A stretch of 64,000 nucleotides of DNA from Dipteris shenzhenensis (lineage: Eukaryota > Polypodiophyta > Polypodiopsida > Gleicheniales): assembly GCA_047967505.1 (NCBI GenBank), contig CM106541.1; one strand, given 5' to 3'. The notes beneath the pieces are model-generated. The model ran no database searches. It saw only the letters and a list, made by a program, of their open reading frames with translations, and was not told the origin of the DNA. Positions 1 to 11,218 of the stretch are shown here, piece by piece; the first letter of the stretch is position 1; every line of letters begins with the position of its first letter. The position numbers were made by a program, and so were the translations under genes.

Positions 1-141
1 AAAGAGTGCTTTGACGCCTGAGTTTCTTTCTTTCATACATAATTTTGCCGTTTTAATCCGAAAGTGCATGGAGAGTATTCTTTTCTCTATAATACAAAAC
101 GCAATAAACTGAACTTGTAAAAGCCAGAGACACGTCTTTAC

Positions 142-324
142 CCCAGTCACAATACAGGCACGGTTGTAGAGCACGTCAGGAGTATGAGGAGGAAAAGCTC
201 TCTCCAAACCAACGAGTCTTCTCCAAAATAATTCTAAGTAAGATCGAAGAAGAGCTAAAACCCACATCAATCCCATGCGCCACAGATTGATCAAGCTCAA
301 TATATTTCTTGTACGTTCCTCCAT
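142..324 (-). CDS. First exon of a probable short-chain dehydrogenase/reductase (SDR) gene, partial
   Basis: Seen: an ATG at 324 opens 61 codons that end exactly at a consensus donor (GGG|GTAAAG, intron from 141 leftward). The exon starts MEERTRNIL, carries a hydrophobic, Trp-rich stretch at residues about 14-35 (possible membrane anchor), then a Pro-containing linker (FPPHTPD), and ends in RACIVTG. Known: SDR enzymes start their NAD(P)-binding Rossmann fold with hydrophobic residues followed by TGxxxGxG, and plant retinol-dehydrogenase-like SDRs place CIVTG after an N-terminal anchor. Inference: the rest of the glycine motif and the catalytic YxxxK lie beyond the left edge. The intron sits between TG and xxxGxG. 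Substrate and compartment cannot be told. This is the only probable host gene in the window. It is moderately sure, because only one exon is visible. Confidence 0.55.
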
Positions 325-464
325 TTCTCCTTATATCAGCGATGAAATTCATTCACCGTTCAGTATACTAAGAAACTTGCATATAGGCACTCTTGCAGCT
401 TTAAGAGGTCCTTGAATTGAGGATGAAGCTTTCTCCTCTCTCGCTTGTTTTTTTTTGAAATCAA

Positions 465-482
465 TCTCTCTCTCTCTCTCTC
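465..482. repeat. (TC)n microsatellite in the presumed 5' UTR of the SDR gene
   Basis: Eighteen bases of uninterrupted TC lie between the TATA-like element and the SDR start codon. On the coding strand this is a GA tract in the untranslated leader. Confidence 0.6.
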
Positions 483-522
483 CACACACGCTCTCTCAAA
501 AGCGTTTCTCTACACTGTTATG

Positions 523-532
523 TATTTAAATA
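523..532 (-). promoter_or_regulatory. TATA-like element of the SDR gene
   Basis: The sequence TATTTAAATA lies about 200 bases upstream of the ATG at 324 on the minus strand. A start about 30 bases downstream (near 490-500) would give a CT/GA-rich leader containing the microsatellite at 465-482, a common plant 5' UTR arrangement. Position and composition are seen; promoter function is inferred. Confidence 0.4.
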
Positions 533-665
533 GCTTCATCTGACTTCTTTTCAAATTTTCTGCACAGTCCAGAGACCACAGTCCTGACTCCTCCTTGGTG
601 GTGAATTTTCTGATTATTTTTCACACGCCTGCGCATGTAGCCGCCGGGTAGACCAGCCAAGTAAC

Positions 666-675
666 GCCACGTGGC
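666..675. promoter_or_regulatory. Palindromic G-box
   Basis: GCCACGTGGC is a perfect palindrome around the CACGTG core, which plant bZIP and bHLH factors bind. It lies about 135 bases upstream of the TATA-like element of the SDR gene, a normal distance for a proximal promoter. Function is inferred. Confidence 0.35.
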
Positions 676-1199
676 CGTTTGCCACCCCAGTTGCATGGTT
701 TGCGTCTCCTCCATTCTTTGTAGGTGGCTCCACCTCCTACCTTCTTTGCAGGTGGCTCGACCGAGGATAGCATGTATCAATGCTGGTGGTTCTGAAAGCC
801 GAGATCGTCAATTGGGAGGCGATGCGTTGGTGAGGCACGCATGGGTTGGGGATGTGCAGGGCCATGCAGTCTCTAAATTTAAGCGCTTGTCTTCCCTCTA
901 TAAAATTCGGGGTGCTTATGTGCTTTACTATGTTGAATCATTTTGATTTTGTCGGTCATTTCTTCTGCATTGTGCAAAGAGTTGCTTCCGTATGGCAAAC
1001 GTACTTGCTGTCAGTGCTGGAGATGAGCGACACGTTTCAGGAGTGGACACCAGCAGTGGAAACTTTCAAAAAGGTTCGGCTGTTTATCTATTCTGTCCCA
1101 GTTTTCATTTCAGTATTTTGGATTTCTGATTTCCTCCTCTCTTTAAAACGACCACTGCTTGGTTTGGTTTCAGGGCTTATGAGCATGGCGGAGCGTTAA

Positions 1200-2044
1200 A
1201 CCATTTATGCTGATGACGCGCACTCAGCTTTCCATGAGTTGGTTGACGAAACGCAAAAGGAAGAGCGCCATGAGCAAAGTATACGATAACACGGGCTGAA
1301 AATGGTCAACATTGTTACTGTTTCAGGTTTGTAGAATATGCTTATATAAACCTTGCTACTACTTTGGACAATGGGTTGCATGAATCCAGCCTCACATGTA
1401 GGAGACCACCGGAAAGTAGCTTTCTCAATGTTGGCTTGAGAAGGGGCCTAGCAAGCGACAACAAAGCTATGGAGCACTAAGGTGTGCATAAGACAAACAT
1501 AAGATCCCTATATGTATCTATGGGCCTCAGCGTTCTGATGCAACTATTGCATGTGAGAATTCCTTTTAGCCGTTACCAAGAGGTGTCGCATTCTATGAGT
1601 TATACAGGTGGTTGTTCAAGCATAGGTTGCCTACCTTATGTACATAGGATGGGTGTTGTTGGGGTGTCTTCATATCTCCTTTGTTGTTTGCCTTCTTTTA
1701 GGAGGTGCAGTGTTTTGGGACAACCTTTATAATGCTCTTCATGCTAGCAACCTTATTCTTCATTCCATCGTTTTGTTCGCCATGCATTACATGCTTCCTT
1801 ACTTTGTTTGATTCAAGCCTCTCCTCATGGTTCTGAGTCATCCTCCTCCTTTCTTTGGTGGCTTACGGACTTTGCCAGTGCTTCTTCTTTTATCTAATTT
1901 GCATGGTTGTCCTATGGCTGTGCTTTCTGATTCTTCTTGTTTGTTCATCCATTAGATATTATCACACATGGCTGTAGGATCTCACTTCTCAATGTTGTTG
2001 ATCCAAATCACCTCATCTTTCCTTGAAGTCTCTGCTCCATATAT
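1200..2044. other. No gene seen
   Basis: Neither strand gives a convincing coding frame. The plus strand is T-rich and its short frames translate to hydrophobic low-complexity peptides. No repeat family recognised. Confidence 0.4.
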
Positions 2045-2045
2045 G

Positions 2046-2048
<3 letters not shown>

Positions 2049-2077
<29 letters not shown>
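2049..2077. repeat. (AT)n microsatellite
   Basis: A 29-base uninterrupted AT run. Confidence 0.9.
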
Positions 2078-2080
<3 letters not shown>

Positions 2081-2300
2081 TATTTTTAATTTAATTTTTC
2101 ATATTTACTTGCTTATCGTTACTTGTGGTGCTTTCTATTTTAAGATTGAGGCTCGTTTTATTATACGACGTTCCAGTTGCTACAACTTTGGCCAATTTGT
2201 AGCTGTTTTAAAATAGTTCCAAGTCCTCCTTGGTCGGGTTTTCTTTTTCATTGTCTTTATTTCATGTGTCATTAAAGTGGCTAGATTCTTTCCCATAATT

Positions 2301-2321
2301 GTGTGTGTGTGTGTGTGAGAG

Positions 2322-2400
<79 letters not shown>
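2301..2400. repeat. (GT)n microsatellite, about 100 bases
   Basis: About fifty GT units, broken only near the left end by GAGA and one GC. Open frames reading Val-Cys or Thr-His here are artefacts. GT runs this long are less usual in plants than AT or CT runs. Confidence 0.95.
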
Positions 2401-2402
<2 letters not shown>

Positions 2403-4278
2403 TTTATCCTTGGTTCCACTTACCAGTAAGGGATGTATATATGTATATAAACAAAACTATAAAAAATCCAAAGGCAAGGCCACCATTAGGACCCATTCGA
2501 GCCAGCGAACAAGAACCAAATGAACTATGGAAAGCTAGCAAATAGAAGTTGGTCAATCATATAAATGAATGTATGACAATGGTTGAGACAAAGGTTGCGC
2601 GCCAGTGAACACAATTGACTAACCATAGAAGCAAGCAGACTCAAAATGAACAGAAGCTACACAAAGAGCAACTTTTGGAAGGAAGGCAACACAACTAAGA
2701 GCCAGGTAAGATTTGGAAGAGACGCTATATAAGGTCATTGCTACAAACAGTGACACCAGCCTACAAATAGTTGGTAGAGAGTTTGCCTGCTGAAAGTTAA
2801 AGTGAAACATGAAAAAAAGTGCAACTAAGTGAGCCATCAAGGGAACACCATTCCTTTCTCACCGGTCCATGAAAGAGCAGTAAGAACCAATCAATGAAAG
2901 AGCAAACATAAGAACCAACCATCAAGACATGGCTGTGGCAAGGTAATCGTAAGAGTCGAGGTTGCAAGTAATAATGCATAGGTTGGTGAACAAGATGATG
3001 AGAGGTAGGAGAAACTAAAGGAACCATGTCCACAAAGCTCTACTTGAGCTCAGATAGAGGCAGAGCATGATGAGAGGTAAGAGAGGTGTAGGAGGCAACA
3101 GGATTGAGGCAATAGCTCACTATAGGATTGAGGCAACAAGATTGAGGCATTTGATAGTCCTCAAGAGAGTGTAGCAAATTAGTGGCATGCAGGTAGGTTG
3201 CAACAAGTAATGGCTTTGGAAGGAGGCGTGATAAGGCTAGCCAGCAATACTCTTTGAGGTCATCACGGAGCCAATCAAAGCACATATATGAAAAACACTA
3301 GAGTAATGGAATCCCTGCAAGCTTAAGGGCAATGCCATGGTGGTCTAACAAAAGAGGCATAGCCAACGGTGGAAAAATGTAAGGAGGCAACCATGCATAA
3401 CTGCCCACAGTGAAGTGAGGATGGACAAGAAAGCCATGCAAGGTCGCGATGCAAAGAAGGAGGCAATACAAATGCATCAAGCACCCAGTGGTAATGTAGG
3501 TGGAAGAGGCACCTAGACGTGTGTGGGTTATTACAAGTGAAAGAGGCTATTAGATGTGTTGTAGTGTGCAAAGGGACTCGATAGGGGCTTTGTAGGAATC
3601 GACCAAGAGATGAGTTGTTAGTAGTAATCGGCCATGGGTTTTCTTAAAAAGAAATCCGTTACAGGAGCACCCACAGTGCTCCAACACAAGCATGGTCATG
3701 GGCAGTGGAAAAGAAATGGTTTAAAGGGGTGTTTTGAGTCTAGGGGTTTATATGGATCTAGTTAAGGGGTTTCATGAGTACATGTATGGGTTGGGGTTAG
3801 TTTGAGGAGTGGTCTAGGGTTATGTTAGGGGGTGAGTATGTATAAAAGGAAGGAGGAGAGGGGAGTTGTTATTGAGTATAATGAAAAAATGCTCAATCAT
3901 CCTTTAGGGAGGTTACTTAACTAAGGGGGTAGATATACAAAAAATATCATTAATTCAACATTCTTATTTAAAAATATTAATTATTTAAAATTTATAAAAA
4001 ATATAATGAAAAGTTCTTAAAGGTAGTCCCATACCTAGGGGGTTGAGTGCATGAAAAAAATTAGCATTATAGAATATCTTAATTATTTAGAAATTATCAT
4101 TACAAAATCTCAAATATTTAGAATATATCAAAAACAAAATCGTTAATTTGGAAGATGGTAAATGTGAACAAAAAAAGTCTTTTGGATTTGGGGCGAAGAT
4201 ATTTAAATCTTTTCAAGGAAGGGGAAAAAATATAAAAAAGCATCATTTAAAAAAAGGGGAAATGAGTGTAGCACATAA
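2401..4278. other. No gene seen; anonymous intergenic DNA
   Basis: The minus strand has several open frames of 60-80 codons between 2619 and 3571, but they are Leu/His/Ser-rich, lack recognisable motifs and do not connect through plausible splice sites. 3890-4200 is AT-rich with short A/T runs. Confidence 0.4.
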
Positions 4279-4306
4279 GTGTGTGTGTGTGTGGGGGGGG
4301 GGGGGG
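4279..4306. repeat. (GT)n followed by a run of 14 G
   Basis: A short GT tract is fused to an uninterrupted poly-G run (4293-4306), a typical slippage tract. Confidence 0.85.
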
Positions 4307-4398
4307 ATGGGCAAGTGTAAATGAATATAGGGAAGGTAGGGGGAGGGGGGGAAATAAGGAATGTGTGAATTATAAGTGAGTATAGGGAGGCAGGTTTT

Positions 4399-4525
4399 TG
4401 TGTGTGTGTGTGTGTGTCCTTTAATTTCAAGCTGTTAGATCTGTAATGTTTTTTAGTCCTATTTGTATAATTAGGTGGATTTTTATTGTTCGTGCACGTG
4501 GACACACACACACACACACACACAC
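4399..4525. repeat. (TG)n and (CA)n tracts in inverted arrangement
   Basis: A TG run at 4399-4417 is followed 84 bases later by its complement, a CA run at 4502-4525. The two tracts could pair as the arms of a hairpin. Confidence 0.8.
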
Positions 4526-4692
4526 TTACTATCCCTTCCTCCATTAGTTTGGCCACTTGCTCATTATATGTCCCCTTGAAACCCCCCCCCCTTAATTTCC
4601 CTAATTTCTTTTCCCTCAAACTCCCTTATTTTCCCCTTAATTGTCTCTAATTTTCTCGGAATTTTTTTCTCAATCTCCCTTGTTTTTTCTAA

Positions 4693-4708
4693 TCTCTCTC
4701 TCTCTCTA

Positions 4709-4783
<75 letters not shown>
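4693..4783. repeat. (TC)n microsatellite, about 90 bases
   Basis: Two TC tracts separated by ACA; the longer (4711-4783) is uninterrupted. It lies within a wider pyrimidine-rich block. Confidence 0.95.
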
Positions 4784-4785
<2 letters not shown>

Positions 4786-6450
4786 CCCCTTCCATAATTT
4801 ATCCCTACTACACCTAATTTTTCCTCATTTCTCCCTATTCATTTATTTCTCCCTATTCTTTCTAATCCTTTCTAATTTTTTCTATCCTCATTTTCTCGGT
4901 TGTCCATGCAATGTACCTTTCCTTCCCTTATAATCCTTTTTAAAAAAATACCTCACTCCTTAGTCCTAATTTTTCCAAATTACCTTCTATTTTCTATATA
5001 AATCTCTACTTTGTAGCTTACCTTTTACCCCTAAAATGCTAAACCTTTGCTTAATTTTTCTTCTTAATTTCCCTTAAGTTTTTCCTATTTTCTTAATGTT
5101 TTTCCCTTTAATTATTGCCTTTTTTCTCCCTTTTTTCTCGTAATTTCCTTTATTAATGTTCCTCTTCATTCCTTGGTTTTTTTTTTCCTAATTAACTCTT
5201 TGGTTCTTTAAATTTTTACTCCTTCACCAACCCCCCAAAAAAACAGACTCCCCTTTCCTCGACTTTGTTTCCCAACCCCCCTTCCGCAATCGAGACCCCC
5301 TCACCTATATAAGCCCTCCTCCCTACCTCACTCATGCCTATCATTCTAACTACGTGCCTGCATATGCCACGCCCCCATACCAACGGCCTCCCACCCCTTG
5401 CTCCTTCAAACCTTGCTGAGTTGCTACTCATTAAAGACCGTCAACTTGACAGTCCTTTCTTCCCTCCACCTATGTGAACTGTGTGGGTTAGCATCGCCCC
5501 TTGAGCCTCCCATCCCATACCATCTACTGCGCTGCTCAATGTTGTGATAGTACTTTTTTGGTCCAAGCTCCCTTCACCTATTGTGCTTCCCTCAAAAAGC
5601 CCAGTCTACGGCAGTTGTGCTACACTACTCCAGTGCCCGTGTGGTGACTGTGGTCGACTCCAAGCAAACCTGTGTGGCGATGTGTGCCTCTAGAGTCTGT
5701 ACTATATAGTACAAACTTTGCCTTCATCTTGATAGCCCATCAAACATGTCACCTTCAAGTTCATTTAAATCCCCTTTTTCTTTTATCTTTTCTAAACCCC
5801 CTCGCTATGGTTTGGTCCCCCCCCCCCCCTCGCCTCTTTGTAGTTACCTATATTCTTTTCCCCCCCTCTATATTTATGTAATACTCCCCTTCTCTATTTA
5901 GGTATCCCCTCCCCTCTCTATCTATATATTCCCCCCTCTTTTAGTTCTAAATGTTGTTTTCTTACATTAATATTGGCTAACAAAATGCTTATTTGTCCCT
6001 TTATAATTTTTAAATTTCTTTATATATATAAATACTTTTTACCCTATGCCTTCCCCCCCCCCTCTCTTAGCTCTAATTGCTTTTTCTCTTACAATATTAC
6101 TGTCTAACAAAATACATATGTGCCCCTTTTAAAAATTTTAATTAATTTTTTTCTATATATATATTTACTTTTACCCTATGATTTCCCCCTCTCTATAAAT
6201 CTCTCTATATCTTTTTCTTTCCCCCCCTTGTTAGCTTACCTTTTGTTAAATTATTTCTCTCGATTTCCCTCATTCTTCTTTCTATTAAACTTCCCTCTCC
6301 AGTTGTTTGGATGTTTTAAAACTATTCCTTTTAGTACCACTATTCCTCTGTAGCACTTACCCCAATAATAAAAAACCCCCTCCCCCTTCCCTTCAACACT
6401 CTTCTCACCCACTCCCCTTCTAAAAAGGTTCAGTATTCCTCTCCCTGTTA
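4784..6450. other. Pyrimidine-rich, strand-asymmetric block without genes
   Basis: For about 1.7 kb the plus strand is dominated by T and C, with recurrent words such as CCCTTAATTTT, TTTCTCCC and runs of 8-11 C (for example near 5820 and 6053). No coding frame has sensible composition. It may be a decayed simple-sequence array. Confidence 0.5.
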
Positions 6451-7499
6451 ACATTCCTGTCTTACATTAAGCTTGATAAGTGTACGGCAAAGTGTTAATT
6501 TCTATTGTGACTCCGATAACAAGGGAGGGGTGTTTATGACACCTGTCTTCCCAACTTAAGTTAAATCGAGTTCTCACCATTTTTCTTGTTGGATGGTGGC
6601 AGGTATGCAGACTCCTCTCTTCAATAAAAGTGATGCTTGCCAGGACTTATCCAAGCTCAACTTCCATATAGTTTCCAAAAGTCATTTCTACAAAAGTGCC
6701 CACTGCTAGTTTCCTTTACAGGGATTCACCGACTTGTACAAACTTTTCTGTTAATGCAATTAGTCCTATTTTGTTGTCTAGCTTCACTCTTTTGTCTTTT
6801 CACTATGCAAAGGGGTGCTGTAAAATCTTACACACACACACACCCCCTTGGGGATCATTGTGATCAATGGCTGTACATACAGTTTTACACATTAATGGAT
6901 GTAACAGAAAAAGTTTTTTCCCCATACTAATATGATTGGCCATTGCAGTCCTTGGAGTTTATTATTGTTGTACCACTATACACTACCCAATGAGCCACTT
7001 ATCTTGAATAATACACACTACCCAATAAACCACATATCTTTTTGAGGGCCTATGAATGGGCTCTAATACTATATAATGCAGTAAGACCTTGTACATGAGG
7101 GGATTATTTAGTATGCCTCCTAATTCACCAATGGAGTTAGTATTTCCTAGCTTTTAAATTCATGAGGAATACATGATTTTTTGAAAGAGAATCCTATGTG
7201 TAAGCGTAGATCATTAATAATGTCCAAGGACACATAGTACTTGGGAAATGTAAGCCTTCTTTGCCAATTTAAAAACGTGGTCTAGGGACCACATTGTCCA
7301 TTACAAATTGTATCCATCAATGGCAGATGATGGAGGCCTGGTTTTGTTAATATCCACAGAGTATAGTCACCGAATGCAGGGTAATTAGTGATTAGAGGTG
7401 ATTAGGCTGCATGATCTACTCCAATAGACCAGCTCAAGGAGTTTGATCCCCAAATATCAAAAGTCCAAGGATTCCAGGCACAGGTTGTATGTTCCAGCT
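6451..7499. other. No gene seen; left flank of element B
   Basis: Only a short CA tract (about 6831-6843) and scattered short frames. The last bases (7432-7458, GCTCAAGGAGTTTGATCC and onward) are repeated on the other side of element B at 20007-20031 and again at 20161-20187, so this flank probably belongs to the same old repeat as 19904-20250. 7495-7499 (CAGCT) is the left target-site copy of element B. Confidence 0.4.
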
Positions 7500-7706
7500 T
7501 GTAAAGATAGTGGGAGAGAGGGAAGGAGTCTCACTTGCAGCATTCTCACATACACAATGGGGGAATACACACAAAGGTGGAGGCTGGAAACAGTTTTCCT
7601 CTTCTTAGTTGTAAAAGCCACAAAGAAACTCTCGTACAAAGAAATAGAAGAACCCTATATGTGGGTCTCAAACCAAACTCAACTAACTAAGGTGGCATAC
7701 TAACTG
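7500..7706 (-). repeat. Element B 3' LTR, outer part
   Basis: Aligns with 19546-19752 of the 5' LTR. Element A inserted at its right end, using AACTG (7702-7706) as target. Confidence 0.95.
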
Positions 7707-7963
7707 TGACAAAATATGAAGAGGGGAGAGGAGAAGAGTGGAGATGAGGAGAGAGGGCACAGCTAGAGAGCACACCACAAATGACTAACTGTACACTAGA
7801 ATTAGTTGAAAAAATAGAATATATACAAACCATTTTAGGGTTAGGGTTAGGGGATCTAACCCTTTCCTTTATAGCACTCTATAAGGTTAGTGCTATGCAC
7901 ATATGATCACGTGATGGTGCTATGCACACATGATCACATGATGTTGAGCGTGAACTCTCAACA
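7707..7963 (-). repeat. Element A 3' LTR
   Basis: A TGACAAAA...TCTCAACA repeat, 257 bases. It contains a telomere-like GGGTTAGGGTTAGGGG stretch near 7840-7852 and a TATAAAGG on the minus strand (7866-7873). Confidence 0.97.
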
Positions 7964-7975
7964 CCTTCCCTCAAG
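7964..7975 (-). other. Polypurine tract of element A
   Basis: On the minus strand CTTGAGGGAAGG abuts the 3' LTR, the expected plus-strand primer position. Confidence 0.7.
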
Positions 7976-8041
7976 ATCAACATCATGAAGTAGGCCTTCC
8001 CTCAAGATGATGATTTTGGGGAATCGAAGAAGGACTGAGCA

Positions 8042-8605
8042 TTACATTCCACACACCCCTTTAATGGGAATGTCCTTCTTTTGCATCAAACCAAGAGCTA
8101 GTCGGTGTTTCTCGAATAGCTCTTTACCGAGTGGTTTGGTAAAGATGTCTGTAACATTTTCTTTGCTATCACAATGCTGCAGTGTGATGTCACCAAGTAA
8201 CACTCTTTCTCTGATGAAGTGCTCTCTGACATCAATGTGCTTTGTCCTGGAGTGATATACTGGATTTTTGGCCAATGCTTGAGCCGATTGATTATCACAG
8301 TATATTGTTGTTGGCTTTGACTCATCAAAGTAATCTGTTTCTGACAATAGTCTTCTGAGCCATATAGCCTCACATGCACCTGTAGTGAGTGCTCTATATT
8401 TTGCTTCAGTCAAAGACAAAGAAACAGTTGCCTGTTTGTTTGACAACCATGATATAGCACCTTGACCAAGGAAAAATGCATATCCCTGTGTCGATCTCCT
8501 GGTCTCATGATCTCCGGCATAGTCACTGTCACAGTATCCATGCAACCGTGGATGACTTCCTCTGTATTCTATCCCAAACTGTCTTGTACCTCTGATGTAT
8601 CTCAA
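8042..8605 (-). pseudogene. Element A RNase H domain (with end of RT)
   Basis: This 187-residue frame ends the A polyprotein. It degrades the RNA strand during reverse transcription in the cytoplasmic particle. Visible motifs are YCDSDYAG, LTEAKYRA and YCDNQSA, carrying the Asp/Glu/Asp catalytic residues, and the copia-typical HSRTKHIDV and DIFTKPLG. The stop lies about 80 bases before the LTR. A one-base frameshift near 8640-8655 separates it from the RT frame: the strand motif just before (a copia F-ANP segment) is readable only across two frames. That makes it part of a broken polyprotein, not a separate gene. Confidence 0.9.
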
Positions 8606-8606
8606 G

Positions 8607-9413
8607 ACTCTTTTGGCTGCATTCCAGTGAGACTATTTTGGATTTGCCATAAACTGCTAGTGAGCTTACTGCATAACAAATATCTGGCCGTGTGATTGTC
8701 AGATATATAACAGATCCAATGAGTTGCCTATAGTATCTGTCATTGACTGTAGGCTTTTCTGAATCTTTAGTAAGTTTTAAACTCTGTTCCATGGGAGTGG
8801 CTGCAATCTTGCAATCTGCCATATGAAACTTCTTCAGGAGACTGTCAACATATTTGAGCTGACTCATGAATGTGCTATCTGAATCTCTCCAAAACTCAAT
8901 TCCAAGACAATAGTGCATAAGTCCAAGATCTTTCATGTCGAACTCTGCAGATAAGTCTTGTTTTAGTTTTCTGATGAAGCTATCCTTGCTTTCTGTCACA
9001 ATCAGATCATCTACGTACAAAAGTGCAATAGTAATGTTGTCCCCTTGAACTTTGTAGTAGAGAGTATGATCTGCATTGGACTTCATGTATTTCAGATCAG
9101 CAAAATACTTATCAATTCTGCTGTACCAACTTCTGGGTGCTTGCTTTAAGCCATAGAGACTTTTCTTGAGATGGCAAACCTTGTTCTCCTTTCCTGGTTC
9201 AACATAATCGGCTGGTTGTTGCATGTAGACTTCCTCGTCTAGATAACCATTGAGAAATGCATTCTTGACATCTAGCTGATACACATTCCATTTACTGAGT
9301 GTTGCTAGTGATATCAAGAACCGTATGGAATCCATCTTTGCTACTGGAGCATAAGTCTCATCATAATCTTGGCCATATTGTTGTGCAAATCCTTTTGCAA
9401 CTAATCTGGCTTT
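8607..9413 (-). pseudogene. Element A reverse transcriptase core
   Basis: The frame opens directly after a TAA at 9414-9416 and contains the RT_2 family landmarks: DETYAPVAKM, QLDVKNAFLNG (first catalytic Asp), SLYGLKQAPR, and the active site LLYVDDLIV. The later conserved LIGSVIYLTITRPDICYAV leads into the RNase H connection. The catalytic residues are intact. Damage is limited to the upstream TAA, which replaces a codon usually Tyr in this position (compare RYKARL in element B's family), and the frameshift at the 3' end. It copies the element RNA into DNA. Certain as copia RT. Confidence 0.93.
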
Positions 9414-9416
9414 TTA

Positions 9417-9722
9417 TCTCTGAATACTGCCATCTGGATTGTACTTCACTTTGTATACCCATTTGTTGGCTATGGCCTTCTTTCCTGGTGGAAGGTCGCA
9501 TAATTCCCAAGTGTTATTTTTATACAAAGCATCCATTTCTTCATTCATAGCAGTTTGCCATTCGGGCTTGTCTACTGCGTCTTCGAAGTACACTGGTTCT
9601 TCTGTAGCCATGATGGTAGTCATAAGAGCATAGTTGGTGGTTTCCACCTGAATTGCTTTGCCTTTCTGAGCATATGTCAATCTGGCTGGTGGTCTGCTTT
9701 CCCTAGTAGACCGTCTGAGCTA
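9417..9722 (-). pseudogene. Element A integrase-RT linker and RT N-terminus
   Basis: Same frame as the integrase upstream, separated from it by a TAG at 9723-9725, and the same frame as the RT core downstream, separated by TAA at 9414-9416. It holds the copia hallmark block EWQTAMNEEMDALYKNNTWE and ANKWVYKVKYNPDGSI, the start of the RT_2 domain. The two stops are simple nonsense mutations. Confidence 0.9.
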
Positions 9723-9725
9723 CTA

Positions 9726-10885
9726 TGGCGCTGCTTGGGGTGTGGGTGGCAATTCTTGCTCTTCTTCATCAACCTGTTCTGTAGATGACTGTGAAGTCGA
9801 TGCTTCTATCTCCTGTGTAGGTGAGGTTTTCCATTCTGATTCCTCATCGAAGATTACATCTCTGGAGATAATGACTTTGCGGTTGATGGGATCATACAAT
9901 TTGTATGCTTTGCTTTCTTCACTGTAGCCAACCATGATGCATTTGCGTGACTTCGCATCCAATTTCCTACGATGATCATCATGTATGTGGGCATATGCTA
10001 TGCAACCAAATATGCGGAGATGCCCAATGCATGGCTTATGTCCAGTGAATGCTTCATAAGGAGTCATACCTTGTATCGGTTCGGTAGGAAGCCGATTAAG
10101 CAAGTAGTTAGCTGTAGCTATTGCTTCTGCCCAATACTGATTTGGAAGATGCTTTTCACTAAGCATTGCTCTAGCACTGTCTGCTAAAGTCCCATTCTTC
10201 CTTTCAGCTCTTGCATTTTGCTGAGGAGTATCTGCACATGTGAATTGTCTTCGAATGCCGTGATTTTTGCAAAAGTTCATGAATGCTGAAGACATGTATT
10301 CACCTCCTCTATCGGATCTCATGACCTTGATCTTTCTGCCTGTCTGGTTTTCTACCATGGCTTTGAATTCTTGAAATCTGGCAAACACTTCAGATTTTTC
10401 TTTCAGAAAGTAGACCCAACAATATCTGCTGTAGTCATCGATGAAGGTCAAGTAATAAAGTGAACCATTGATGCTGCGGGTCTGGGCATAACCCCATACA
10501 TCTGTATGAATCAAATCAAGAATACCTCGTGCACGAGAGGTACTTCTGACAAAGTTGGTTCGTTTTTGTTTGCCGAAGCAGCATGCTTCACAAACTTTTC
10601 CAAGAAACTGTAGCTTCGGAATCCCAATTGCCATATTCTGATTCCTGAGATCTAACAAGTACTTGAAGTTGACATGACCAAATCTCTTGTGCCATTTTGC
10701 AGATAGTGGCATCTGTTGCATTTGAGCTGACATGGCATGCTTATCTGGTACTGTAGCTAGCATCCTGTATAAGCGTCCTTTCTTGACACCTTTTGCTACT
10801 AGCTGACCTCTTTTGGATTTGTCTTTGATAGTGCATTCATCACCGTCGAAGATGACTTTGTAGTTGATTCCATCATTTGACCTAC
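9726..10885 (-). pseudogene. Element A integrase
   Basis: Domains in order: GAG-pre-integrase/zinc region with WHKRFGHV and CEACCFGK (HHCC), then the rve catalytic core with LIHTDVWG (first Asp), FIDDYSRYCWVYFL, RSDRGGEYMS (second Asp) and QNARAERKN (Glu). It ends with the C-terminal KSRKCIMVGY and ISRDVIFDE blocks and a Ser/Glu-rich tail. All three acidic residues are present. The frame is open from about 10885 to a TAG at 9723. Upstream of about 10885 the protein continues in another frame. It inserts the cDNA into the host genome. Confidence 0.93.
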
Positions 10886-11218
10886 TGACAAAAGGTTCTT
10901 GCTGAGCTTCGGAACATAGAGCACATCTTTGACTAATCCTTTTGTACCAGTGAAATTGTTCATAGGGATAACACCTGTCCCTTGAACCGGATTCGGTGTA
11001 TTGTCTGCTGTGTAGATGACATTCTTTTGACCTTCTAATGGCTTCATTTCTGTGAACCATTCCTGATGATTTGTCATATGAGATGATGCACCGCTGTCGA
11101 TGTACCAAGGATCCTGTTCCACTTGGTCGACTTGATAGCTGAAATCCTCTTTGGGATTGAAATCAGTGTCTAGGTGCATTGTATCAGTCGGATGCAATTC
11201 CTCACTTGCAAGAAACAT
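10880..11218 (-). pseudogene. Element A aspartic protease
   Basis: A copia retropepsin with the catalytic DSGASSHM preceded by WYI, followed by GTGVI and LVKDVLYVPKLSKNLLSVGQ, the usual C-terminal half of the domain. It cleaves the gag-pol polyprotein. It reads in a different frame from gag (overlap at 11170-11218) and from integrase (shift near 10880), both apparently decay rather than programmed shifts, since copia elements normally use one frame. Confidence 0.88.

Noticed and set aside
992-1197. Possible two-exon short peptide (MANVLAVSAGDERHV..., donor at about 1073, acceptor at about 1170) divergent from the SDR gene
   Set aside because: Only about 35 residues, no known motif, and a readable continuation after an in-frame stop makes chance or a decayed fragment as likely.
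2299-2545. Val-Cys and Thr-His open frames
   Set aside because: Pure translation of the GT microsatellite.
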